Positions 21,994 through 33,835 of a DNA stretch of 64,000 nt are shown here, one piece after another. Both the position numbers and the translations under genes were made by a program. The notes under the pieces were generated by a model. It searched no databases and was not told where the DNA came from. It worked only from the letters and a program-made list of their open reading frames with translations. The stretch lies in contig JAJEKV010000018.1 in the NCBI GenBank assembly GCA_021234155.1, positions 19,483,212-19,547,211 of the forward strand, in the 5' to 3' direction. This stretch comes from Isoetes taiwanensis. Lineage: Eukaryota > Streptophyta > Lycopodiopsida > Isoetales > Isoetaceae. Each line of letters opens with the position of its first letter. Position 1 is the first letter of the stretch.

Positions 21994-22220
21994 CCTAAGT
22001 GCCACATTTAAAGTGCGGGCCGGGACTTCGAACCCACTACCTGCGGAGTGGTAGCCGTGCTTGACCCTAACCCAAAAGGCCCACGATGATTTGGGCCGAA
22101 CCCCGTCCATTTGGGTTCGGACCCAAATCATCGCGGGCGTGTGATTTCTAGGTTGCAATATCGTACCACCCAAAGGTAGTGGGTTCGAGTCCCGCCCGCA
22201 TCCTTAAATGTGACACTAAG
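21994..22220. repeat. Fold-back (MITE-like) element with tRNA B-box-like arms
   Basis: The left arm (CCTAAGTGCCACATTTAAAG, then CGAACCCACTACCT) is the near reverse complement of the right arm (AGGTAGTGGGTTCGAGTCCC, then TTAAATGTGACACTAAG). The two halves also share GATGATTTGGG near the centre. The right arm contains GGTTCGAGTCC, a perfect match to a tRNA B box and T loop. Confidence 0.75.
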
Positions 22221-24880
22221 TGTATGGTGTACATTTATTGATTATTTCACCTTTTCATACCATATATAAAGCGGTGTATTTTCTGTTCTTAAAAAATAAG
22301 GAGCTAATTTTTACGGGGCGAGAGCAGGACCCAAGATACGACACGCACATTTTTCTTCATTTCAAAAAAATAATTAAGGTAATATTTCTTGCCTAAGACA
22401 TGACACGTCACTTCTTTTCCCTGTTTTTTGCTTTCGAGCTCTCGCGATGGCCAAATTGATGGCCCGAGGGGTACTCATCGCCAATTGATGGCACTGGAGG
22501 CTCTTTGAGGGTGCTTTTCTTTCTTCTAACTCCACGGGTGCCATGGCGGATGGTCTAGAGTCCCTTCCGCCTCACCGGGGGGGTTTGGATACAAGGTTTT
22601 GGCACGAGGCATGGCTCCTCAAGCCGAGTAGATGCTTAAAGGTTTGCAAGGCCTTAACCGCCCGACTTCGAGATAGTATCATGCCTTAAATGGTTCCAAA
22701 GGCGTTTGAATATGGCAAGCATATTTAAATCCGGCAAAAACTATATGGCGAGACGCAGGGACAAATCGAGCTTCAATTTTGTTTCAATGCCTTGTGTTTT
22801 GATTTCTAGCTTCTATGCCATTGCCACTTTGCCTTAGCCTAGATTACGATGGAATCCATAAAGTTCGGGCTGCAACAGGTTCACTGTGCGCTAGAAAGGG
22901 CGCGGAAGAGCGCTATCAATCGAAAACGGATTAAGAACCGGATCTTCCGCGGGCTCTTTTGCATACTGGAGGAGGCCCAGTCGAGAGGGCCGATTTGCTC
23001 ATTTCGACCAAGATGGCGGGGATGGATGGTCAATAGTAGCTGCTCCTTCCCAGCCGGATTTGCCCCTTCCAAGCGGATTTGCCTTACCAGCTTTCGCTCC
23101 AAATGATGGTGCTGCTCCTCCGAATGCTCTATCTCTCTAATCGGCCGCCCTCATACTCTAATCGCCGACTCGGTTGACTCTTCCCCGATCGGCTCCTCCT
23201 TCGTTCAGCTCCTTCAACCGTAACCCTTGTTTGCCTTCATGCCTTTTCCATTCGGGGCTTTTGCTCCTAGCCCTTGGATCATTCCAATCTCAATCTCTAC
23301 CCTTGGTTTTATTTTAATAACATCTCTTTCTTCAACCATTAAAATAATATAACCCCTAAGGTTTATAACTTGGAAAAACATCCCAACATGCTAATATGAC
23401 CCGCTTTGTGAAACTTAACATGATAAGATCATATGGCATTGCTCCTTTGATCATATTTTCACCCAAAATGCACAGTTTTGAACAAATTATTCCTTCTACA
23501 GCCACATAAAAATATCAGACTGAGATGAAAAATATGTACCTCTATAACCCACTATTAAAAATCGAGCCTGAGCTTGCACGGAGCATCTTCTTCCCACAGG
23601 GTATTTCTTTTCAAAGGAAGGCCTAGAAAAGCCAAGGGAGATAGGTTTTGTTTCTTCTCAAAGGGTTATGAAGGTGGAATGAGAGAAAAATTATCACTCT
23701 TTAATGCCCTTTTTAAGGTTTCTTTTTCGCATATCCATGATCAAGATCTATTGATCTGCTAAGGATTTCCATGAGCCATCAAGGGAGAGTTTATTCTCCA
23801 AAGGTCTGTTTGTTATCAATCACACAGAGGTATCATATAGTAATAGTAGTGCTACTGTTTCTTTTATGCTTGCTTCAGAACATAGTGCTTTTAGGCCATA
23901 GTTACAACTCCAATACTTAAATGCTTTTTCTCTATTCTCTTTCCCTAGTTAATGGGATTCTCCCACTTGGGTTTAAAACCGGTGATGAGTGATGGATTGT
24001 GTCTGGTTGACTTCAAAATTGTTCTTGACCAAGAAGTGTAAAATATCATTATGTTTTTATATTGACTATTTGTGCCCAATTTTGGTAGTTTGGAAACTTG
24101 GAAGTGCAGTAGGGCTTACACAAATGCACTAGCAGGATTTATATTTGGGTAAACATGGCCGCCTTTTTTCAGAAAAATAAAACGACCTTCGGAGATTTCA
24201 AATGAATAAAGTGTGCAATGACACAACATTAGTTTAATGCCTAACATGTTCTTACAACTAAATTATGTGGGTGTATATCATCAAAAATCTAGGACATGCA
24301 CACCTTTTTCTACCTCACTAACTGCTAGTGGAGGCCATGCACATTTTGACAAGGATATCACTTATTCCATCCTAATTCCTAAACAAGTCCACAAAATAAA
24401 TTGTGACAGATAGACCAACAATATTAGAAGGTATATCTTTGTAAAAAAGATTAGATATCATCACAATTGTTTTACTCACACGATCATCAACTTTGCTATC
24501 CAATAAATTAGTGATTACTATAAACAGAAGCACTCGTCACAGGGCCCAGCTAGAAGAAAAAGAGGAAAATTCACAAACCACAATTTCCTACTATATTGAT
24601 GCACATAATTAAATCCAATATGACTTGAGTTGTGACGAACACAATAGGAATTAAATCCAACTTGGCTTAAGATATTAGGAACACAATAGGCGATATCAAC
24701 TCCCTAATAAAGTGTTTGAATATGCAGTTCCCACAAATGTAGAAAGAGTCTCCAACCATAAAAAACGTTGCATATTCTCCTCCAAGGGTGCGAAACCTTA
24801 ACTTTTGCATCGTATATCTTATATACAACACAAGGTGGCCTCTGCACTGGACTGGACGCGATAAGTTGGTGAAGAGAAAC
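22221..24880. other. Stretch without a supported gene
   Basis: The short frames at 22849-23106 and 23574-23762 have no recognisable domain. The part between about 22300 and 23250 is less AT-rich than its surroundings, but I see no element structure in it. Confidence 0.4.
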
Positions 24881-24883
24881 GTT

Positions 24884-24907
24884 CGCGGCGGCCGCTAGGC
24901 CGCCGCG
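24884..24907. other. GC-rich perfect hairpin in AT-rich DNA
   Basis: CGCGGCGGCC, loop GCTA, then GGCCGCCGCG: a perfect 10-bp stem. Outside it, GAAAC and GTTTC extend the pairing after a small bulge. Confidence 0.8.
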
Positions 24908-24916
24908 ATAAGTTTC

Positions 24917-26880
24917 TTGTCTTACTAACCTATATATCAATAGAGAAAAAAACAAATAGATGAGTCAATGGACCCAAGATACGTACACATCCTTTAGATT
25001 TTATGTACAAATATATTGATAAATGTGCAAACATATGGACATTGTCTAAGGGGAACATCCTACTATAAAAATCTCCACGTATACTATTTCTATTGAAGAA
25101 AGGGCCAAATCGTGTACCCAAAGGTCTAGAAAAAAAAATGAATTTATAGCAAGTATCATGATTGAACAATGGAAAATATAGTCCATACATGGCATTGACA
25201 AAAGGACAAGAGTTATGTTGTCATTCTTGGCACCAAACTTAGACCTTGGTACATTATCGTACAGGGCCCCCTCCCCCCTTTGTAGTTCACTTGTCGTTAG
25301 CACATGGGCCATGGTTGGTTGAGTGCCTACTATTGTGGTCCTAAGTACTTGTCGTATGCATATCAAATTGGATTTGCCAAATAGCATGCGTTATCAAAAG
25401 CCAATGACATGTGGTGTTCATGTCAACTATTTTGTCTTCATCGCCATGCAAATATAAAATCATCTCAATCTAGTTGATGCTCGGAGCGTGAAGAATCTTT
25501 CTTCTTCATTTTTTTAAGCAAGAAGTAGCACAAGATGCCATTTTAAGTTAACTATGTCCCTAGGTGGGGAAGACTTGTAATAATAGTTCATTTTTTATTA
25601 AATTTCCCCATATATGATCATTGGAATCTGGCTTAATTGCAGGCATGACTTATCTATGTGCCGGCCTATACTCGTCCTTTCCGTGCAAAGTTGTGAAACG
25701 GCCATGCTAGTCAACTTATTAAGATGGGTGCTGGGATGTGGAACACCAAGATGTACTCAAACGTACATATAAAAAAATTCCCACATGCATGTGCTTTTCC
25801 AGTTGTTCAAGGAACCAACCATGGATGGACATATGCAGGTTCGCCTTTGAGAAAAAATCTCATGGTCCAACTAGCCATGATCATACTAGCAAAAGTGCCA
25901 TGATCAAACTATGAAATTGCAGTAAATTCAAAAAAAAAAAATTTGCAGTAATATATTATTGTAGCATTGTCATCTTTATACTTTAATATACACACTTTGA
26001 TAATAAAAGTGTAGAAAGAACCTGATATATAAACATAAAATACTACTATTGTTTTAAGCAACAATTCTAAAAGATTTTTTTTTTGAAGGATGCAAGTTAT
26101 TTTGTTTATTACGCAACATCAAGTACACAACATGAATCACAAAAAGCCAATCTAGAGTAGCTCCATGTGATGGTGTACATATGGCCAATCCCAAACCCGT
26201 GATCACTTCTCTCAGCATTTAAGAGAATGTTCAACATTTATCAACTGCTCCCTCTTCCGCAATATTGAAGGAAAGGATGTACGCCACACATGGTGAGGCT
26301 TTCATTCACCATGTTGAGAGTCCAAGCTTTAGAATTAGAGTTACAGCCCCAGAGAAAACACTATGTTGGGGCAAAAGTCCAGACATCAGAGTCAAAGTTA
26401 TAGCCACAGGAAAACCATTATGTTGAGGCAAAAGTTCAGAAATATCCTGCAAAATGGAACCACCACCCCAAGACGTCTCAATGCCTAATATCAAGGCATT
26501 GAATCTATGCAACATAGGGGTTGTAGAGACAGAGACAGCGGGTCAGACAGATTTGGATATAGCTATGCATTTCTTTGCTAATGCTATATGTGTCCCTGCT
26601 AATGGAGTTGTGTCTGCCGCTAGGGCAGGGGCTGTGTACCCTAATCATCCTCGCCATCTTTTAGTTTCGGTTTCAAGATGCACTAAGTCGGCTACATATT
26701 CTTTAGCATGAAAACATCTTAGCTTTTTAGTCCAGGAGGACCTTTCTCCTCTTCACTTGTACAAGCGTAGGCTCTTAACAGCTTTGCAAAGTGTGGAAAG
26801 CACGAGGTTTAGACCTCAGGAATCGACCATTGATCTTATTTTAAACTTGCATACTTTTCTAGAGGATGGAGGAGATTGTC
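24917..26880. other. Stretch without a clear gene
   Basis: No domain recognised. The right end (about 26300-26880) probably belongs to the LINE remnant that follows, because its frames lead into the RT fragment, but I cannot place conserved motifs in it. Confidence 0.35.
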
Positions 26881-26884
26881 ATAG

Positions 26885-27290
26885 TTGGATGTCCCTCGGG
26901 TCTTGCAGAATGTTGTCTATAGATTGTATGAAACAGTGTTAGCTCAAATGCCACTATCGAGCAATCTAATACCAACCGTGTGGGCGTATGCTAGGGTTGT
27001 ATATTTTTTTCAACTTTATTTGTGTCATACATTGACCGGCTTGAGGATTTATTTGCCCAACTTGGAAGTGGAAGGGCAAGACTTGCTCATCGTATCGTTA
27101 GGCTGTCGCTGCATGCAGATGATGTGGACCTTTTCGTGCATATCTCTGCAATTATGCAATAACATTTGGATGCCCTTGATAGTCTTTGCTAAAATACTAG
27201 TATGCGAGTAAACTTAGCCAAAACTAAGGTTCTGAGGTTCTAGCATTTTCTCTTCTAGACAGCCAAGAGCCCTCATTTCAATATGAGGGT
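26885..27290 (+). pseudogene. LINE reverse transcriptase fragment
   Basis: In one frame VPRVLQNVVYRLYETVLAQMP resembles the non-LTR RT region before the catalytic site. After a frame change, LHADDVDLFVHISAIMQ contains the RT catalytic ADD, followed by HLDALDSLC and RVNLAKTKVL, the usual sequence after the active site. FQYEGQTVEVV follows near 27270. These blocks identify a LINE ORF2 palm domain. Frameshifts and stops make it a pseudogene. It ends where a second LINE tail in opposite orientation starts (27407). Confidence 0.75.
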
Positions 27291-27406
27291 CAAACAGTGG
27301 AGGTGGTACAAACATACTAGTATCTTCGTTTAGGGACTTATATTTGGATTTCTATTTGCTACGTCAAAACAGAAGTGTAACTTCAGCCTAGCAACACCAA
27401 AGTAAA

Positions 27407-27735
27407 TTTTTTTTTTTTTTTTTTTTTGGGAACGTCAAAGTTTATTAAAAGTTCAATCCAAAAGATGGATACAAAGCGCATTCCAGGCGGGATACAAATC
27501 TCAGAGGATAATCATGATCCATTGAGTAGGCCCACTAGCCTATGCATAAGACAACACACTCAAATAAATCTCAAAGATGGCATGTCATTTGGCTAGGCCT
27601 TAGCAATTCTATCTCGAGCGTCCTAGAGGACACCAACAACAGGAATATCCAGGCCCTTAAAAACAAATAATCTTCTGTGCTTCCAGATAGACCACAACAA
27701 CCATCCTGATGCTAAGTGAAAGACTTGGCTTGAAA
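27407..27735 (-). mobile_element. LINE 3' end inserted in minus orientation
   Basis: The 21-bp T run (27407-27427) is the poly(A) tail read from the other strand. On the minus strand the upstream sequence encodes HLASGWLLWSIWKHRRLFVFKG, a match to AFHLAAGWLLWTCLERRRLV of the LINE at 29110-29764. The non-coding 3' part carries AATAAACTTTGACGTTCCC before the tail, like AATAAAGTCTGACGTCC of that element. It is 5'-truncated and cuts the neighbouring RT fragment. Confidence 0.75.
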
Positions 27736-27899
27736 ACTTATTCAAGTATCACGGATAAATAGCCAAGAGCACTTATTGACTTGTCAATGTTACATGAAAA
27801 AGAGAAAGCAACCAAGACCAAATGGAATCAGGGTGCATATTATTATGGATGGTCCTAGAATTTGTGTGTTTATGACACATTGTATTGTGGTGAAAAGTA

Positions 27900-28565
27900 G
27901 CCTTTGGTACAAGAGTTTGGATGGTCTCAGCAGCAGATGCGGCCTCCTTTTGCTCCTCCTCAGTCTCCAGTTCAGTCTGTAGTTGGGGCTTCTCAGGTCT
28001 TATCTTCTCCTATCATTTCATCTGCTTCCACTACTATTGCTATTCCTCCTTTCCTGACTTCCTCTCTAGTACAAATATCTGCCTTGTTGACTCTCATGTT
28101 GATGATAGTATTGATGTATCTCCTCATTGAGTTCAGATGCCCGAGGTTATCATGTCTGATAGCCTCATTATTCATTGTACTAAAGAGCCTTGACAGAGGG
28201 CTAATTTGAAGAAGGCTACAATGAAAAAGTCAGTTGCAAATTCATGTGAGCCAGGGCCTTCCAGTGTCAACTTATTAGGAAGCGGTGCTTCTACTACCTC
28301 TCGTCCTCACTGTATTGTGTGGCATGCCAATTTGATGTTAGGTGATGAACAATTAATGTTGTGGAGTATAATCATCATGACGAGGCAGCTAAATGCCTCA
28401 AAGCAGTACAAGAGAGATGTTTTTTTACTGTGTATGAATGGTTTTGCCTAGGGGATTCAATTGCTTTCTTTAGGTTTTTAGTCCCATATTAAGACACTTA
28501 TGATATCTTGATCTTTATTCTTATATATACTCTTTCGTCCTTCCAAACAAAAAAGAAAAAAAAGA
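27900..28565 (+). mobile_element. Possible third LINE 3' end
   Basis: Ends in TTTCGTCCTTCCAAACAAAAAAGAAAAAAAA, similar in type to the other two LINE tails (pyrimidine-rich CGTCCTTC plus poly(A)). The open frames at 27904-28209 and 28206-28451 show no recognisable RT or zinc-knuckle motif, so the assignment rests on the tail only. Confidence 0.3.
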
Positions 28566-28977
28566 TATCACATCAAATACGACAAGAAAATCATATCAAA
28601 TCATAGATCTAAAAGGTATAAGTCTTTTTGGTACAATTCATATAAGGTTGAGACATTCAAACAAAAATGAGAATGAGATCTTAGTATATCAAAGCTCATG
28701 AGATCCATAAGACAACAATCTTTCAAATGTATTCGGCATTCATGGGAATGCTCTCATCTGCCTAAATACATATGTCGGCTTACCATCCCCAAATGATGTC
28801 TTTGTATTATTTTCAGTCTTTCGTTCATCCCAATGCCGCCTCCTCCTTTTAACAACTTTCTCTACTAGCTTTACCCTGTCATAGATGGCAATTGCCACGT
28901 CTACGGCAGAAGCAATCTAAAACTTTAATGTTAATCTCCATGCTGCATGCACCCTATTCTTCCGGATGTACACAAAA

Positions 28978-29095
28978 TTGATCATCGACATCACGTCATC
29001 GATCGATAATCGAGCATCGATCGATATCGAGATCGAGTCGAGCATCGATCGACGATCGTCGTCACGAGCATCGACACGATCGAGTCGATATTCTT
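28978..29095. repeat. GATCGA-rich low-complexity patch
   Basis: About 115 bp made largely of overlapping ATCGATCGA, ATCGAG and CATCGA motifs, locally self-complementary. It abuts the 5' edge of a truncated LINE. Confidence 0.8.
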
Positions 29096-29109
29096 CCTCC
29101 GTCTAATAA

Positions 29110-29764
29110 GTGGTCTCTTCAACTTCCTCCTCTTCAATGGCGAAGGTGTGGTCTTGGGCATGGGACAAGCTACTTCATCCTAAAGTGGCGGTTCTTTGGT
29201 GGCGATTCTTCATAGGTGTCTGCGGGTTAATGTGCTTGTCCATAAATTTAACCCTAGAATATCAAATCGAGTCCAAAGATGCAAGCGTGGATCCGAGACT
29301 ATTGAGCATTGCTTTTTCATGTGTGAACACCTTAGACAGTATGGGACCGGTTGTTTTCCCTTTTTCGGGTTTCACTAACAAGTCAACAACCGCTTTTGGC
29401 AATTTACCCAAGTACACGGACGAGTTACAAGGCCGGGCTTTTCATCTAGCGGCAGGATGGTTGCTTTGGACCTGTCTGGAAAGAAGGCGATTGGTAATCT
29501 TCAAAGGTCCGGATGTGGCGGATAATCGTGTTCTCCAAGAAGCTCAAGGTTACATTGTAAAGTCGTATCATTGTTCTTCACTTGCCCCTCGCAAGAGGCG
29601 ATTGATTTTTGAGGAGTTTTTGGATGTGCACTCTTATGCTTAGGCAGGTTGCTTCACTCGGTGGGTCTCCGCTTATCCGCTGAGATTTTATTCCTGTCTC
29701 TGCATTTATACTTGTATTTGACTCTTTGATTGAATAAAGTCTGACGTCCTTCAACAAAAAAAAT
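29110..29764 (+). pseudogene. LINE ORF2 C terminus (zf-RVT type) with 3' UTR and poly(A)
   Basis: VWSWAWDKLLHPKVAVLWWRF matches the start of the zf-RVT zinc-binding domain of plant LINEs. After a frame change comes RCLRVNVLVHKFNPRISNRVQRC, then SETIEHCFFMCEHLRQYG, which carries the last Cys/His ligands. The first frame resumes with GRAFHLAAGWLLWTCLERRRLVIF, a region typical of the LINE C terminus, and stops at 29643. A short 3' UTR has AATAAAG near 29734 and a poly(A) run at about 29757-29764. The 5' part is truncated. Confidence 0.8.
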
Positions 29765-29924
29765 TGTTGGGAATAGCTAATGTTGTGGAAAAGAAAAAAA
29801 TGCCTTGTTCTAATCATTCTAGTTACAATATAAACAAGGCAAAGTCTCACCTTTTTACGAGCCGATAGTTCCTGAAATGAATGGATCCCATGGTTAAGTT
29901 TCTATAATCCAGAATGATTCTTTT

Positions 29925-30459
29925 TTACCTCGCACACATCATACATGTCCTACAAGTGCTTCTCCTCCAACACATCATCATTTGTAATTTTATAGAACAC
30001 ATGCGGCTTAGCCACATCTTCAAACAATAACCAATTATTCTTTGGAAGCAATGTAACTTAGAATCATTCTTCAAGTCTTTGAAAATCACCATGTATCCAA
30101 TTGGGTTGCTCTCCCCACTCCTAAGCAAAAATTTTAGCATTTTGTTGACAGATGCAACATTAGGTGCTAGAATTTGAAGAACGCATTGGAGGTGCAACTT
30201 ATCGACCTCTGAACTATATTCAAGGCTCTCATACCCTACCAAACACTGTCTTTAGGAACTTTGTTGCCTTTCTAGACAACCATGAGTCAATGACGTGACC
30301 ACTAGAGCTCATAGTCAGGATGATATCACGAACCTGCCATCCCCAAGGCATGAACAATTTACCCTGTCCCATCCTAATGGCTCGGCCCACTATCCGATGT
30401 AGTCTGCTCTGAATTATTTTTTCATACCAACTCAAAAAGGGGGGGGGTTGCAAAATCAC
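29925..30459 (-). pseudogene. Rep-like (HUH/Tyr-type) replicase fragment
   Basis: Two overlapping minus-strand frames read as one protein with a frame change near 30235. Order: VIDSWLSRKATKFLKTV, then LHLQCVLQI (a His-x-Gln form of Rep motif II), SVNKMLK, IGYMVIFKDLKNDSKLHCFQRI, then IGYCLK, a YxxK motif like the catalytic Tyr site of HUH endonucleases. The gene at 37376-40173 has the same blocks in the same order (AHCRAVL; NTAIKKFFG; ATRTRKLHCFEG; CLKDYG). The family resembles rolling-circle Rep proteins. Replitron-type transposons are one candidate class, but I could not test this. No helicase part is visible. Confidence 0.45.
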
Positions 30460-30870
30460 TCCTCAGATATTGACCCCTTCTATACAACATTTGTCCCCAA
30501 GCGGTGGACTCAAACCCCCTAGCCTCTAAATATATGTATAGAGATGTGATTGGAAAATACCCCTTTCGAGCTATGCAAGCACATGGTATGGCACTCAATC
30601 CCCCTTGCCTCCATGATTAAAAGCTAAGCAAAGTAGAGAATGAAAACCACCTGCAAGAAATAGGCTGATTCTGCAGGAAAGGGTCCATCAAAATCAAGAT
30701 ATCTCAAAGTTGCATTTTGGGTCTTCTGCCACATCACCGCCTGACCATTGCGATCATAAAGCATGGAAAACCTAGTGAGGAAATTCAAACTTAAAAATAG
30801 AAATATAGTTATTCTAGAAGCCACGTCGACTGATCAAAATATCGGGAATTTTAAAACAAATCCATTCCAC

Positions 30871-31863
30871 CCTCTTATGGTGGTGTTAGGAGCGCCCCAG
30901 ATGAACATTACGAGGATCCTCTCAAGCGGCCCCCCATATTTCTTACGATCTCTTCCACTAGAATTATGCTCGTGCTCGAACGTCCCAGAGATGTTTTACT
31001 AGGATCCTCTCGGACGATACCCCATAGGTCTGTTATATTCTCTCCCACTAGAATTATTCACCAAAATACACCATACAATGGTGTTACAATTATTCTCATC
31101 CTTGAGCATAACTAGAAACACCATCTCATGGCATCACAAGAATATAACATCTCATGGTGTTACAAAGCACAACTATGTAGCACAATAACATGGGGTTCAT
31201 GGGGGATTTGATATGGATATAAAATTAACAATTTCTGAAACCATGGATCATATATCCTTAAAACAATTGAATGGGTTGTCCTAATAAAAAACATAAATTC
31301 AAGATAGAAAATAATCATGTTAGCTCACTGGGTATATTGGTCAAAGTACTTTTATTAGGACGTTGAGTTACTTTGGTAGAGGTTTAGTATTTCATATTGT
31401 AATACCATAGGCAAAGCTGTATAAAAGTTCGATATTCCCTCAAAACCTTAGGCAAACTCATATTTCATAATTCAAAATCATATGCATCCCCAATCATAAA
31501 TTACCATAGGCGAAACGAGAGATGCCCAGAGACTCGAACATATGGTTTGGGCCGTAGGAACGACAGATCCCACGACTGTGGTAGTCCAGGGTGCACTCGT
31601 TTAGAATATGTAGCACAATAAAGCCATCTCATGGTGTTACAAGGACATAACATCCAATGGTATTACAAAGCACGACTCAAATATTTAAAGTAATCCATGC
31701 TTCCATGGAGACTCAAACTCGAGCCCTTTGCTGTGATACAACCACCCCCACCTAAACATCCAGATTGTTCATGGGAAACCATCCCATCCTCTTATGCTAG
31801 TGGTAGGAAGGCCTCACATGCACATTACTAGGATCCTCTCGAGTGATCTCCCATGGTATGTAG
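30871..31863. repeat. Repeated block with GGATCCTCTC core, three copies
   Basis: Two tandem units start near 30892 and 30981 (about 89 bp; both include AGGATCCTCTC and CCACTAGAATTAT). A third related block lies at 31793-31863 (CATTACTAGGATCCTCTCGAG). A second motif, CATCTCATGGTGTTACAA, recurs near 31145 and 31625. No coding content. Confidence 0.65.
31186..31370 (+). repeat. Dispersed repeat, copy 1
   Basis: Matches 36866-37045 in the same orientation: GGGGGATTTGAT, TGGAT, ACCAT.GATCATA, TGAATG.GTT.CCT, AATCATGTT, GATCAAAG and TTTATTAG. About 180 bp. Class unknown. Confidence 0.6.
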
Positions 31864-32815
31864 AAGAAATCCAAAACTTGTCACTGAAATACTCCATGAC
31901 ACGATTTTTCAAAAGCCTTTCTTTAGCAACAAATCTTCCGTACACACCAAAAATTATTGCCCCTATATCAACTTTACAAAATTATACTATTAAATATGCA
32001 CAATCGGCAAGATCCACCTTACAAAATTTTATACATTCAGATTTGACATGTCCCTACCACTCAATGAAAAGTATCCTTCTTTCCAGATATAAATATCATT
32101 CTTGCTTTGTTTCAATCCTGAAGAAAGATTATATTGTTCATTTGCTATCGTAAGGTTGTAGTTTGATGTTTGGCACTTGGCATGTTTTCCATATCAATAG
32201 AAATAGTTGCATGAATAAGTAGCATTTGATGGATTCACTATACCTTTCTCATCCAAGCACTATTCATGTTGGCATAGGGGTTTAGTTCTAATAACAATAG
32301 AGATATTAGCAATATGGACATAGAGTTGATTTGATGCGATATGTTTCCATCCGAGCAACTATCTAGACAAGCATATTTTCTAAATATTTTATGCAATACA
32401 ATATTTTATGTGTTAAATCCAAATGTGCCAAGAAGATAATGGATCATAGCATCTAGGCCATTACTCTTATCCCACATCAGGCCGGCAAGTCATGCATACG
32501 ATAGACAAATTGCCAAGAACACTAACTTTATACTTTACATAAGTTGTCAATATCTATAAAGGATACTTTACACAAGTGCTTCCTATGTCATGTCATAACT
32601 GCTTTGAGCCACTTTCAAAAGAAAAGGAAAAAATCGGGGTAAGCAGTTATTGTCTAGGAAAACCTAAGACTTTTGCAGGCTATCATGTTCAGACCTAAAG
32701 TGCATGGCTAGAGTGAGGGCTTATATTCATGTTAATCTGTTCTTAGGAATCTGAATCATGTCATGTATGCGTGGATAGTCATTGAGTGACATTTTGGATA
32801 GTAGTGGCTAAGGAG
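31864..32815. other. AT-rich stretch without a gene
   Basis: Only short frames without recognisable domains. No repeat structure seen until the MITE pair at 32818. Confidence 0.45.
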
Positions 32816-32817
32816 TA

Positions 32818-32962
32818 GATAACGCCCTGGGCCGAGGGTGTTACTGAAAAAAAAATTTGAGGGCCATCAAAATGGCGAGGGTGTGCGCGTAGCGCACGCC
32901 CGAGCCATTTTGATGGCCCGAAAATTTTTTTTGAAGTAACACCCGAGGGCCAGGGCGTTATC
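32818..32962. mobile_element. MITE-like perfect fold-back, 145 bp
   Basis: GATAACGCCCTGG at the left pairs with CCAGGGCGTTATC at the right. The whole element folds on a centre near GTGCGCGTAGCGCAC with few mismatches (GGGTGTTACT; GGGCCATCAAAATGGC in both arms). No coding capacity. Confidence 0.85.
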
Positions 32963-32963
32963 G

Positions 32964-33149
32964 CCCTTAACACACTGCCCCGAGAGTTTTGGGCCATCCG
33001 ATCATTATCAAAATTGATCTGGATCCGTCCATTTCATAACATCCTAGGGTGTTATGGAGTAGCAGTGTGTTATAGCTCCAGTAACACACTGATCAAGATT
33101 GATCTGAACCGTTGGATCACTATAAACTTGAGGGGCAGTGTGTTAAGGG
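32964..33149. mobile_element. MITE-like element with 18-bp TIRs, 186 bp
   Basis: Left end CCCTTAACACACTGCCCC (32964-32981) is the exact reverse complement of the right end GGGGCAGTGTGTTAAGGG (33132-33149). Further internal pairing includes AAATTGATCTGGATCC with GATCAAGATTGATCTGAACC. It starts one base after the fold-back at 32818-32962. No clear target-site duplication. Confidence 0.85.
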
Positions 33150-33835
33150 ACACAAAGACAGTCATATTTGTGTTTTGGCACTTGTGGATAGAGACAATAA
33201 AACAAGGGAAGAAGAATAATAGTTTTAACCCGATGGAGAGCCTTATTGCGCTTGTGTGGAGGAAGGAAAATCAGTTTTTATGGACGCGCGCACACACCAC
33301 ACAAATATTGCTTATTGGAAACGAGAGTACATAGAAAAAAAAATAGAAAAAAAAAATGTGTCTACTATCCTAAAATGGAGGATAAATATAAAGTCCATTA
33401 TCATTATGAAAAAAAAGATGATATGGAATTTTAACGTCGACACGATAACTAATTATCACTCCTCGAACTCTCCCTTTAGGGTCCGATAAAGAATTTTAAC
33501 GTCCACACACAAGATGAAAGAATAGAATAGAATATGTTTTTTAGCGTCCACGGAGACCAATTGGCTTATGGGACCCAAACAAAAAGAGAGGAGAGAAGAA
33601 GAGGCAATATTTACGTCATGCAAGATTAACATAAGAAAATATTAAGAGGTGAAATTAAAATAAGCTGATGTGCGACACATTGGCCATATAAAATTGTGGA
33701 CATGTTAGTGGCCACCTGTGCACATGGCGCATACATGATATATACATTTCTACATACATACATGCATACATACATGCATAGATGTACAGAGAAGAAATAT
33801 AAGCAAGGGGGCCGTTGTAAAGAAAAGAGAGAGTT

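Noticed and set aside
22849-23106. 85-residue frame in a less AT-rich stretch
   Set aside because: No domain, an overlapping minus-strand frame of similar length, and no splice or promoter context.
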